Source: an uncultured Flavobacteriales bacterium
Lineage (GTDB): Bacteria; Bacteroidota; Bacteroidia; Palsa-965
Length of the DNA: 6,512 nt
Assembly: GCA_946478675.1 (NCBI GenBank)
Contig: CAMLEF010000271.1
Coordinates: 1-6,512 of the forward strand
Reading direction: 5' to 3'
The notes below the pieces were generated by a model. The model was not told the origin of the DNA, made no database searches, and saw only the letters and a list, made by a program, of their open reading frames with translations. This document shows positions 1-6,467 of this stretch, one piece after another (position 1 is the stretch's first letter; each line of letters begins with the position of its first letter). Position numbers and translations under genes: made by a program.

Positions 1-1721
1 TGATAACGCTTCACGGCATCGCTGAACAATTGCAGCACGCGGAACGAAAAAATTTCCGGCTCGAGCTGGTGGCGGATCATCGCTTCGTAGCTCTGCTCTT
101 CGGGGTTCATCACCATGATCGGCAGCGTGATCCCGGCTTTGCGCAGTTCGACACCTTCATCGGCATACGCGACGGCGAGATAATCGACACGATGGAACTG
201 CAGCACGTTCGCAATTTCGAAGCTGCCGCTGCCGTAAGAGAAAGCTTTCACCATCGCCATGAGCTTCGTGCCCGCATTCATGCGCGAACGGACGAAATTC
301 AGGTTGTGCACGAGCGCATTGAGATCGATCTCGAGAACGGTTTCGTGCGCTTTTTGCTGCAGCACTTTGCTGATCTGCTCGAAGCCGAACGGGCGCGCGC
401 CTTTCAGCAGGATGGTTTCGTTATGGAACATTCCCGCGTGGAAAGCGGAAAGAAAATCGTTCGTTGAAGAATAGAACGCCGTTTCTTTCAACGGGAACAA
501 ATCTTTGCAACGCGTGAGCGCTTCGCCGATGCCGATGAAACGATCGACGCCTTTGCTTTGCGCGAGGGCAGCGACTTCGGCGTACAGCTGCTGCTCCTGC
601 ATGCCGCTCTGGAGAATATCAGAGAGAATGAGCGTGCGTTTGCTGTGCTGCTGTTGCTGGTTGAGAAAATCCAGCGCCACCGCCAGCGAGCCGAAGTCGG
701 AATTGTAGCTGTCGTTGATGACGGAGCAGTTGTTGACGCCTTCTTTCAGTTCGAGGCGCATCGCTACCGGCAGCAGCTGCTTCATGCGCGATGCGATCGT
801 TTCTTCGTCCTGCCCGAGCAGCAGCATAATGGACCAGCAGTGAATCGCATTTTCCTGCGAAGCTTCATCCGTGAACGGCACTTCGATCTGCACGAAGCGG
901 TTGTTAAAGATGCCCTGGATGACGGTCTCGCTTCCTTTCTTCGTCACCTTCGCGATTTGAAGATTCGCTTTTGTTTTGCGCGACCAGGTGAACAGGTTGC
1001 TGCCGTCGGCAATCTCCTGCACTTTCGCGAAAAGCATCGGGTCGTCCTTGCAGCAAACGATGGTGCCGGCGCCTTTCAGCAATTGCAGCTTCTCGCCTGT
1101 TTTCTGTTCGCGCCCGGAAAAATTCTCATCGTGCGCGCTGCCGATGTTCGTGATCAGCGAAATGGTGGGACGAAGGATCTGCTGCAGCTTCTGCATCTCG
1201 CCCGTGCGGGAAATGCCGGCTTCAAAAATGGCGAGCGTGTGTTCCTCTTCCATCTGCCAGACGGAAAGCGGCACACCGACCTGCGAGTTGTAGCTCTTCG
1301 GGCTGCGCACGATGCTGTAGTCGTCGCGCAGCAGCTGCCAGAGCCATTCTTTGACGATGGTCTTGCCGTTGCTCCCGGTGATGGCGATGAGCGGAATGGC
1401 GAAACGGCTGCGATGATAAGCAGCGAGCTCCTGGAGAGCGACGAGCGTATCGGGAACAAGAATAAAATTCGCGGCGGGAAAGTGCTGCTCCGGCTGTTCG
1501 GGCATTTTACTCACGACGAAGTTGCGCACACCTTTTTCATACAGTGCGGAAAGAAACGCATGCGCATCATGCCGCTCGCCTTTGATCGCGAAGAATAAAA
1601 CATTCGCCGCCTGGCTCAGCTTGCGGCTGTCGATCTGCAGCAGCCGGATCGTCTCGTCGTTACGGATGATCGTTTGCGAAGCGCGGACAATGCGGGCGAT
1701 ATCGGAAAAATGGTAGGTCAC
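1..1721 (-). CDS. murF/alr: Bifunctional MurF ligase / alanine racemase (3' end outside window)
   Basis: The N-terminal half is UDP-MurNAc-tripeptide:D-Ala-D-Ala ligase, the cytoplasmic ATP-dependent step that completes the peptidoglycan pentapeptide precursor. The C-terminal half is a PLP-dependent alanine racemase that makes D-Ala for the same route. My translation is open from the GTG at 1721 to the left edge, about 573 residues. Visible MurF features are DSRKL near residue 31, the ATP loop ITGSNGKT at 114-121 (Lys120), the NIGSAHDENF segment at 192-201 and NDSYNSD at 336-342. The racemase domain begins near residue 460 (VLEIDLNALVHNL), with the PLP-binding Lys492 in MVKAFSYGSG. Only about 115 racemase residues are present; fusions of this kind usually have about 800 residues, so the rest lies outside. 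The GTG start is chosen because MTYHFSDIARIV matches the usual MurF opening and the first in-frame Met is only residue 73, inside the N-terminal domain. The fusion is characteristic of Bacteroidota. Confidence 0.95.
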   Translation of the reverse strand, partial: MTYHFSDIARIVRASQTIIRNDETIRLLQIDSRKLSQAANVLFFAIKGERHDAHAFLSALYEKGVRNFVVSKMPEQPEQHFPAANFILVPDTLVALQELAAYHRSRFAIPLIAITGSNGKTIVKEWLWQLLRDDYSIVRSPKSYNSQVGVPLSVWQMEEEHTLAIFEAGISRTGEMQKLQQILRPTISLITNIGSAHDENFSGREQKTGEKLQLLKGAGTIVCCKDDPMLFAKVQEIADGSNLFTWSRKTKANLQIAKVTKKGSETVIQGIFNNRFVQIEVPFTDEASQENAIHCWSIMLLLGQDEETIASRMKQLLPVAMRLELKEGVNNCSVINDSYNSDFGSLAVALDFLNQQQQHSKRTLILSDILQSGMQEQQLYAEVAALAQSKGVDRFIGIGEALTRCKDLFPLKETAFYSSTNDFLSAFHAGMFHNETILLKGARPFGFEQISKVLQQKAHETVLEIDLNALVHNLNFVRSRMNAGTKLMAMVKAFSYGSGSFEIANVLQFHRVDYLAVAYADEGVELRKAGITLPIMVMNPEEQSYEAMIRHQLEPEIFSFRVLQLFSDAVKRY

Positions 1722-1730
1722 CGGAGAGTG

Positions 1731-1738
1731 CAAAGATA
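1731..1738 (-). promoter_or_regulatory. Putative Bacteroidota -7 box of murF/alr
   Basis: Read leftward the sequence is TATCTTTG, a perfect match to the TAnnTTTG -7 consensus of Bacteroidota housekeeping promoters. It ends 9 bases before the GTG start, so transcription would begin only about 5-7 bases upstream of the start codon, giving a nearly leaderless mRNA. No TTG-type -33 element is visible at the expected 19-21 bp spacing. The call rests on the -7 box and its position. Confidence 0.6.
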
Positions 1739-1766
1739 ATTTGTAAATGAACGCTGCGCGTGGTTG

Positions 1767-1826
1767 AACCACATAGGAACATAGAACCACATAGAAAAAC
1801 TACTGTGCCTATGTCCCTATGTGTTT
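1767..1826. repeat. ACATAG-type inverted repeat with a partial direct copy
   Basis: The left arm AACCACATAGGAACATAG (1767-1784) pairs with the right arm CTATGTCCCTATGTGTTT (1809-1826), with 16 of 18 positions complementary and a 24-base loop. A second copy of AACCACATAG follows directly at 1785-1794, so part of the left arm is duplicated in tandem. A separate 11-base palindrome, TGGTTGAACCA (1761-1771), overlaps the left edge. The element lies in the tdk-murF/alr gap, downstream of the tdk stop and upstream of the murF/alr promoter. It could fold in the tdk transcript, but no U-rich tail follows, so it is not a standard intrinsic terminator. It resembles short dispersed intergenic palindromes; that class is my inference, since one window cannot show copy number. 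Confidence 0.75.
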
Positions 1827-1875
1827 AAAAACAGTTCCCGAAGCCTGCCGAAGCATCCTTTACTCCCGAACGCAT

Positions 1876-2463
1876 TCACAAATTCTCCGCCACCATCGCC
1901 TCATGAAAGCAATCGCGGCAAAGCGGTTCGTAATGATCTTTTTCGCCCAGCTCCACCAGCGCGCTTCCTCCCGCAATACGATGCGAATGGTTGGCGAGGT
2001 TGCCGCAGCGCATGCAGATGGCATGTACTTTGGTGACATATTCTGCAGTGGCGAGCAACGCGGGAATCGGCCCGAACGGGTTGCCTTTGAAATCCATGTC
2101 GAGGCCGGCGACGATCACACGGATGCCGGTGTCGGCAAGCTGGTTGCAGACCTGCACGAGGCCCATGTCGAAGAACTGCGCCTCATCGATGCCGACCACG
2201 TCGACGTCGTTGGCGAGCAGCAGGATGTTCGAGGAATTCGGCACCGGCGTGGAATGGATTTCCGTGGCGTCGTGCGAAACGACTTTTTCCTCGTGGTAAC
2301 GCGTGTCGATGGCGGGTTTGAAGATCTCCACGCGCAGCTTCGCGATACGCGCGCGGCGCAGGCGACGGATGAGCTCTTCGGTCTTTCCGGAAAACATGGA
2401 ACCGCAAACGACTTCGATGCAGCCGCGGCGCTTGTGCGAGTGAAGCGTATTTTCGAGGAACAT
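1876..2463 (-). CDS. tdk: Thymidine kinase (type II, TK1-like)
   Basis: Phosphorylates thymidine to dTMP with ATP in the cytoplasm (pyrimidine salvage). The protein has 195 residues, the usual length for the family. The P-loop GSMFSGKT is at residues 21-28, the Walker B/catalytic segment DEAQFF at 93-98 (Glu94 the expected base), and the conserved [13 protein letters not shown] stretch at 120-132. Two cysteine pairs, C150/C153 (CMRC) and C182/C185 (CRDC), form the expected structural zinc site. The lasso that holds the thymine base should lie between the two pairs. The N-terminus MFLEN is the form I associate with Bacteroidota enzymes and supports the ATG at 2463. No Shine-Dalgarno sequence is visible, as is normal for the phylum. 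The gene diverges from the operon starting at 2558 and probably uses the -7 box at 2525-2532. It may be read through into murF/alr, but that gene has its own promoter-like box. Confidence 0.97.
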   Translation of the reverse strand: MFLENTLHSHKRRGCIEVVCGSMFSGKTEELIRRLRRARIAKLRVEIFKPAIDTRYHEEKVVSHDATEIHSTPVPNSSNILLLANDVDVVGIDEAQFFDMGLVQVCNQLADTGIRVIVAGLDMDFKGNPFGPIPALLATAEYVTKVHAICMRCGNLANHSHRIAGGSALVELGEKDHYEPLCRDCFHEAMVAENL

Positions 2464-2495
2464 GGTTTTTTCTCAGGGACAGCCGCCAAAAAACG

Positions 2496-2503
2496 TAACT
2501 TTG
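2496..2503 (+). promoter_or_regulatory. Putative -7 box of the rightward operon (2558-5304)
   Basis: TAACTTTG matches the Bacteroidota TAnnTTTG consensus. Transcription would start near 2507-2509, leaving an untranslated leader of about 50 bases before the ATG at 2558. No clear -33 TTG is visible at standard spacing. The box lies inside the predicted 5' untranslated region of tdk on the other strand. Confidence 0.5.
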
Positions 2504-2505
2504 AA

Positions 2506-2523
2506 CCGGCTTTTGGATGCCGG
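2506..2523. repeat. Small inverted repeat between divergent -7 boxes
   Basis: CCGGC (2506-2510) and GCCGG (2519-2523) form a perfect 5-bp inverted repeat around an 8-base spacer. Its centre (2514.5) nearly coincides with the midpoint (2514) of the two opposing -7 boxes. It covers both predicted transcription start points, so it could be an operator or a 5' hairpin, but a repeat this short may also be chance. Confidence 0.4.
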
Positions 2524-2524
2524 G

Positions 2525-2532
2525 CAAATCTA
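2525..2532 (-). promoter_or_regulatory. Putative -7 box of tdk
   Basis: Read leftward the sequence is TAGATTTG, matching TAnnTTTG. Transcription would begin near 2519-2521, giving a leader of about 57 bases before the tdk ATG at 2463. No TTG-type -33 element is visible at the usual distance. The box lies inside the predicted leader of the rightward operon. Confidence 0.5.
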
Positions 2533-2557
2533 ACCAAAAAGCCGCTTAACGACACGC

Positions 2558-3259
2558 ATGGGCCAGCTTGACGAGCACAAAGAAACTCTCCGCAAAGAAA
2601 TCTCTTCGCTGATCGATTCCGTTTCCGCCGGCCGCGGAAAAATCCTTTTCGAGAACGACCCCAACAGCCTCGCGCGACTGCTCGACGATCTTGCGCAGCT
2701 GAACCGCAAAACCGCCGCGCTCCAGGTCCTGCTCACGCTTCCTCCCGAGCCGGCGCATGTTCCCGTTATTCCTCCCCCCGTCGAAGAAAAAAAGCCGCAG
2801 CCGGAAATGCAGCCCATCGTTCCCATCGTGGAAGAGAAGCCGGCGCAACCCGAGCTCAAACCTGTCCTTCCTTCGGTGACGATCACGGAAGAGAAAAAAG
2901 TGGTGCCCGAAGCCAAACCGCTCTTGCAGGAGAAACCGGCAGAAATCAAAAAAGAAGAGCCGGTTGCCGAAGTGAAAAAAGAAGTGGTAGCGCCGGTGGT
3001 GCAGGAGATAAAAGCGTCCGCAGGAAAAACATTCCCCGATCTGAAAAGCTTCATCGGCTTCAATGAAAAGCTGATGTTCCTCCGCCTTTTTAAAAACGAT
3101 TCCGCTGCTTACGAAGAAGCGATCGCGCAACTCAACAACTGCCAGAGCAAAGAAGAAGCGATGAGCTTCCTCTCCGTGCTGCAATCCGAATACGCCTGGA
3201 ATTCCTCCAGCGAGCCGGTGCAGATCTTTACCGATACCGTCAAACGCCGATTCTCCTGA
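2558..3259 (+). CDS. Conserved Bacteroidota-type protein of unknown function, P/E/K-rich linker
   Basis: Function unknown. The 233-residue protein has three visible parts. Residues 1-60 are charged and probably helical (MGQLDEHKETLRKEIS, then LARLLDDLAQLNRKTAALQVLL). Residues 61-157 are a low-complexity linker rich in Pro, Glu, Lys and Val with irregular EEKP/PELKP/EKPAE-like units, surely disordered. Residues 158-233 are a compact conserved-looking segment: FPDLKSFIGFNEKLMFLRLF, then AYEEAIAQLNNCQSKEEAMSFL, ending VKRRFS. I recall this C-terminal pattern (SFIG-NEK, A-N-LNN, terminal VKRRF) from Bacteroidota hypothetical proteins, but cannot name a family with certainty. There is no signal peptide or membrane segment, so it is probably cytoplasmic. 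It is the first gene of an apparent operon: its TGA is 2 bases before the peptidase ATG, which suggests translational coupling. Confidence 0.8.
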   Translation: MGQLDEHKETLRKEISSLIDSVSAGRGKILFENDPNSLARLLDDLAQLNRKTAALQVLLTLPPEPAHVPVIPPPVEEKKPQPEMQPIVPIVEEKPAQPELKPVLPSVTITEEKKVVPEAKPLLQEKPAEIKKEEPVAEVKKEVVAPVVQEIKASAGKTFPDLKSFIGFNEKLMFLRLFKNDSAAYEEAIAQLNNCQSKEEAMSFLSVLQSEYAWNSSSEPVQIFTDTVKRRFS

Positions 3260-3261
3260 TC

Positions 3262-4593
3262 ATGTTCTTCCGCTTTTTTTCACGGACGCTTCCGTTGCTC
3301 TGCCTTCCTTTTTGCGCAGCAGCACAGGACCGCGCGTTCGCGAAAAAAGTGATCGATACGCTGGCCTCTCCTTCGATGCATGGCCGCGGCTACGTCAACA
3401 ACGGCGACAAGATCGCTGCGGATTACATTGCCGCGCAGTTCAAATCGTTCGGCCTCGTTCCGTTTAAAAAGAACGGCAGCTACTTCCAGGAATTCAGTTT
3501 CCCGGTGAACACTTTTCCCGGGAAAGTCGAGCTGACCTTCGGATGGAAAGACGGGAAAAAAGAAAAAGCCGTTCCGGGCGAACAGTTCCTCGTGCGTTGT
3601 GAATCGCCCAGCGTGAAAGGACATTTCCCCGTGGTGCTGCTCGATTCGTCCGTCGTTTACAACGATCAGAAGCTCGGGGATTTCAAAAAGCTGAACCTGA
3701 AAAAATCATTCGTGCTCGTCGACACTTCCGGCGTGCGCAACAAGGTGCAGCTTTCGTACCTCATCAACTTCGTCAAATATCCCGTCGGCGTAAAAGGCAT
3801 TCTGCTGCCGGTGAAACCTTCGCCCATCGGAGGAACCGATCATTGCTCGAAACTTTCGCCCTGGGATTTTTCGATGATGCAGTCGACGGTGCCGATGATC
3901 GAGATCGACAATCATTTCCGTTCTGCGGAAGCGATCGACGTTTGCATCGGCGCGAAATTCATCCGGAATTACCAATCGCAGAATGTGCTCGGTTACGTGA
4001 GCGGCTCGCAGTATCCCGATTCGTTCCTCGTCTTCACGGCGCATTACGATCACCTCGGGCAAATGGGAAAAGACGTGTTCTTCCCCGGCGCCAACGATAA
4101 TGCGAGCGGTGTTGCGATGCTGCTGAGCCTCGCGCGTTATTATTCGCAGCCGGAGCACAAGCCGCATTGCTCAGTCGTGTTTATCGCATTCGGCGCGGAA
4201 GAAGTCGGATTGCTCGGCTCTCATTTTTTCACCGAGCATCCAATGTTCCCGCTGAAGTCGATCCGTTTTCTCGTGAACATGGACATCCTCGGCACCGGCG
4301 ATGAAGGCATCACGGTAGTGAACGCGACGATCTTCGACAAAGAATTCAAAAAGCTGCAGGCGCTGAACGACACGGGCCATTACCTTCCGCTCGTGAAGCC
4401 GCGCGGCAAAGCGGCCATCAGCGATCACTTCTTCTTCACCGAGCTGCACGTGCCGTGCTTCTACGTCTACACGCTCGGCGGCATCAAAGCCTACCACGAC
4501 ACCTGCGACCGACGCGAAACGCTTCCGCTGACGAAGTTCGAAGAGCTGTTTTCGCTGCTGCGTGATTTCGCCGATTGGGAAGACAAGCGATAA
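3262..4593 (+). CDS. Exported M28-family zinc aminopeptidase
   Basis: A 443-residue secreted metallopeptidase that probably removes N-terminal residues from peptides outside the inner membrane. Residues 1-21 look like a type I signal peptide (FFRFF, hydrophobic LPLLCLPFC, cleavage near AAA-QD). The mature protein starts with the LASPSMHGRGYVNNGDK segment (34-50) and an amphipathic AADYIAAQFKSFGLVPF helix common to Bacteroidota M28 enzymes. Residues about 81-240 are an inserted, PA-like region. All co-catalytic zinc ligands are visible: His261 and Asp263 in HYDHLG, Asp279 in GANDNASG, catalytic Glu313 and ligand Glu314 in GAEEVGLLGS, Asp341 in NMDILG, and His389 in SDHFFF. It should therefore be active. 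Exact substrate preference cannot be read from sequence. It lies 2 bases after the preceding gene and 3 bases before rsmI, so it is co-transcribed with both. Confidence 0.94.
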   Translation: MFFRFFSRTLPLLCLPFCAAAQDRAFAKKVIDTLASPSMHGRGYVNNGDKIAADYIAAQFKSFGLVPFKKNGSYFQEFSFPVNTFPGKVELTFGWKDGKKEKAVPGEQFLVRCESPSVKGHFPVVLLDSSVVYNDQKLGDFKKLNLKKSFVLVDTSGVRNKVQLSYLINFVKYPVGVKGILLPVKPSPIGGTDHCSKLSPWDFSMMQSTVPMIEIDNHFRSAEAIDVCIGAKFIRNYQSQNVLGYVSGSQYPDSFLVFTAHYDHLGQMGKDVFFPGANDNASGVAMLLSLARYYSQPEHKPHCSVVFIAFGAEEVGLLGSHFFTEHPMFPLKSIRFLVNMDILGTGDEGITVVNATIFDKEFKKLQALNDTGHYLPLVKPRGKAAISDHFFFTELHVPCFYVYTLGGIKAYHDTCDRRETLPLTKFEELFSLLRDFADWEDKR

Positions 4594-4596
4594 TTC

Positions 4597-5304
4597 ATGA
4601 AGCTCTACCTCGTCCCCACCCCGATCGGCAATCTCGAAGACATCACGCTTCGTGCGCTGCGCATCCTGAAAGAAGTCGATCTCATTCTCGCGGAGGACAC
4701 GCGTACCAGCTCGAAGCTGCTGCATCATTACGAGATCAGCAAGCCGGTGCATGCGCATCACCAGCACAACGAGCACAAGACGGTGGCGATGATCGCGGAG
4801 AAAATCGCTTCCGGTCAAAACGTAGCGCTCATCACCGACGCCGGCACGCCCGGCATTTCCGATCCCGGCTTCCTGCTCGTGCGCGAATGTGTGAACGCCG
4901 GAATTCCCGTAGAATGCCTTCCCGGCCCGACAGCTTTCGTTCCCGCGCTCGTGCAATCCGGTCTTCCCTGCGACACGTTCGTTTTCATTGGTTTTCTTCC
5001 GCAGAAAAAAGGAAGGCAGACCAAACTGAAAATGCTGGCGGAAGAAACGCGCACGATGGTGCTGTACGAATCGCCGTTCCGCCTCGTGAAAGCGCTGGAA
5101 GAATTCAAAACGTTTCTCGGCGCAGACCGGAGAGTTTGCGTTTCGCGCGAGCTGACGAAAATGTTCGAAGAAAATTTCCGCGGCACCGTCGAAGAAGCGC
5201 TGGCGCATTTTTCCGCGAAGCAGGTGAAAGGTGAAATCGTGATCGTGGTGGAAGGCAGGCGCGAAGGCGGCAAGCAGCAGGAAGAGGAACACGAAGAGGA
5301 TTAA
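4597..5304 (+). CDS. rsmI: 16S rRNA (cytidine1402-2'-O)-methyltransferase RsmI
   Basis: Transfers a methyl group from S-adenosylmethionine to the 2'-OH of C1402 in the 16S rRNA decoding centre. The 235-residue protein has the full tetrapyrrole-methylase-like core: LYLVPTPIGNLEDITLRAL (3-21), AEDTRTSSKLL (32-42), the SAM-binding ITDAGTPGISDPG (79-91), CLPGPTAFVPALVQSGLP (107-124), FVFIGFLP (128-135), YESPFRL (157-163), SRELTKMFEE (183-192) and GEIVIVVEG (212-220). It stops soon after this core with a charged tail, RREGG then mostly Glu (221-235). It therefore lacks the extra C-terminal domain of the longer (about 286-residue) E. coli protein. The ATG at 4597 lies 3 bases after the peptidase stop and gives the standard MKLYLVPTPIGN opening. 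It is the last gene of the three-gene operon. Confidence 0.97.
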   Translation: MKLYLVPTPIGNLEDITLRALRILKEVDLILAEDTRTSSKLLHHYEISKPVHAHHQHNEHKTVAMIAEKIASGQNVALITDAGTPGISDPGFLLVRECVNAGIPVECLPGPTAFVPALVQSGLPCDTFVFIGFLPQKKGRQTKLKMLAEETRTMVLYESPFRLVKALEEFKTFLGADRRVCVSRELTKMFEENFRGTVEEALAHFSAKQVKGEIVIVVEGRREGGKQQEEEHEED

Positions 5305-5323
5305 CGTCCCGCAAAAAACTTCT

Positions 5324-5330
5324 TATCTTG
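5324..5330 (+). promoter_or_regulatory. Possible variant -7 box of corA
   Basis: TATCTTG is one T short of the TAnnTTTG consensus. It lies in the 46-bp gap between the rsmI stop and the corA ATG at 5351, with about 20 bases to the start codon. No -33 element is evident. It may let corA be transcribed apart from the upstream operon, but read-through from rsmI is equally possible because no terminator hairpin is visible in the gap. Confidence 0.35.
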
Positions 5331-5350
5331 TCACTGCCCAACCGCCCGGT

Positions 5351-6460
5351 ATGCAACACATTTCCATTAAGACGGGCGCCCCACCCGGAACGCTGATGTA
5401 TCTCGGCAAGGAGACGCGTGACTCCGTGCGTATCTCCCTCATCGAATTCAACGAGAAGGAGTTTTTCGAAAAAGAATTCACCGACATCCAGGAATGCCTC
5501 ACGCACGTGCAGCCCGGGATGGTGAAGTGGATCAACGTCGACGGCGTTCATAATACTGCCATCGTCGAACAGATCGGCAAGCTCTTCCACATTCACCTGC
5601 TGACGCAGGAGGATATCGCGAACACCAACCAGCGTCCGAAATTCGAAGACTTCGACACCTACCTCGTCGCGATCATGAAAATGATGTACGAGGATGCGCA
5701 GTTGAAAAAAGAGAGCGACGACGCTCTTGTTTCTGAACAGCTGACCGTGCTTCTTCTCAATGACGCCACTGTGCTTTCTTTCCAGGAAGCGGAAGCCGGC
5801 GACGTCTTCGATATCATCCGCGAGCGTCTTCGTCTCGGGAAAGGCCGCATCCGGAAAAGCGGCGCGGATTATCTCGCGTACTGCCTCATCGACGCCGTCA
5901 TCGATTCGTACTTTGACGTGCTTGAAAAGATCGGCGATGAGATCGAAGTGCTCGAAGATTCGCTGCTCGACAATCCCACGCCGGAAACGCTGAAGCATCT
6001 TCACCATCTCAAACGACAGATGGTGTATATCCGCAAAGCGGTGTGGCCGGTGCGCGAACTCATCAACAATCTCGAACGCAGCGAATCGGAACTGATCTCG
6101 GAAAGCACGAGCGTTTATCTCCGCGACGCGCACGATCACACGATCCGCGTCATCGATACCGTCGAAACGTACCGCGACCTGCTCTCGGGCATGATGGATC
6201 TTTACCTCTCGACCGTCAGCAACCGCATGAACGAGGTGATGAAAACGCTCACCATCATCACCACTATCTTTGTTCCGCTGACGTTCATCGCCGGTGTTTA
6301 CGGAATGAATTTCGTTTACGAAGATCCCGCCACCGGCAAAGTCAACAAGATGAATATGCCCGAGCTGTATTCGCCGTACGGCTACGTCGCGATATGGGGC
6401 ATCATGATCGTGATCGTGATTGCGCTCGTCATTTATTTCCGCAGAAAAAAATGGTTGTAA
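5351..6460 (+). CDS. corA: CorA-family Mg2+/Co2+ channel
   Basis: A pentameric inner-membrane divalent-cation channel, 369 residues, with a large cytoplasmic N-terminal domain and two C-terminal membrane helices. The signature YGMNF is at 317-321, at the end of the first, pore-lining helix (about 295-317, TLTIITTIFVPLTFIAG). The second helix is about 345-363, followed by the basic end RRKKWL. It closely resembles the Thermotoga maritima CorA as I remember it: WINVDGVHNTAIVEQIG, TNQRPKFEDFD and HTIRVIDTVETYRDLLSGMMDLYLS all have clear counterparts. By that alignment, the hydrophobic gate residues correspond to Met297 and Leu300, and the regulatory cytoplasmic acid to Asp259. The periplasmic loop between GMNF and MPEL is about 12 residues longer than in Thermotoga. 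The ATG at 5351 is the only good start. The next gene begins 7 bases after its stop. Confidence 0.96.
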   Translation: MQHISIKTGAPPGTLMYLGKETRDSVRISLIEFNEKEFFEKEFTDIQECLTHVQPGMVKWINVDGVHNTAIVEQIGKLFHIHLLTQEDIANTNQRPKFEDFDTYLVAIMKMMYEDAQLKKESDDALVSEQLTVLLLNDATVLSFQEAEAGDVFDIIRERLRLGKGRIRKSGADYLAYCLIDAVIDSYFDVLEKIGDEIEVLEDSLLDNPTPETLKHLHHLKRQMVYIRKAVWPVRELINNLERSESELISESTSVYLRDAHDHTIRVIDTVETYRDLLSGMMDLYLSTVSNRMNEVMKTLTIITTIFVPLTFIAGVYGMNFVYEDPATGKVNKMNMPELYSPYGYVAIWGIMIVIVIALVIYFRRKKWL

Positions 6461-6467
6461 CTCCGGC

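Noticed and set aside
558..1598. A 346-codon open frame on the + strand opposite murF/alr
   Set aside because: The minus strand encodes a continuous MurF/alanine racemase with all motifs. The + frame has an Arg/His/Phe/Asp-rich composition typical of an antisense shadow in GC-rich coding DNA.
1737..1743. TAATTTG as a + strand -7 box
   Set aside because: It is one base short of the consensus and no credible gene follows on the + strand for about 800 bases.
1767..1826. Intrinsic terminator of tdk
   Set aside because: The stem is long but AT-rich and interrupted by a 24-base loop, and no U-run follows in the leftward direction. A repeat element is the better description.
1767..1826. Short CRISPR-like array
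   Set aside because: The units are about 10-18 bases and directly adjacent or inverted, with no regular spacers and no cas genes.
1819..2571. A 250-codon + strand open frame starting inside the ACATAG repeat
   Set aside because: It lies antisense to an unambiguous thymidine kinase and runs through the divergent promoter region; it has no domain-like sequence.
2738..3030. DNA-level tandem repeat in the P/E/K-rich linker
   Set aside because: Units vary in length and sequence; the repetition is amino-acid bias, not a DNA repeat with a fixed period.
3262..3324. Lipoprotein signal on the M28 peptidase (Cys14 or Cys18)
   Set aside because: The residues before each cysteine (PLL-C and LPF-C) do not fit a lipobox, whereas AAA-QD is a good type I cleavage site.
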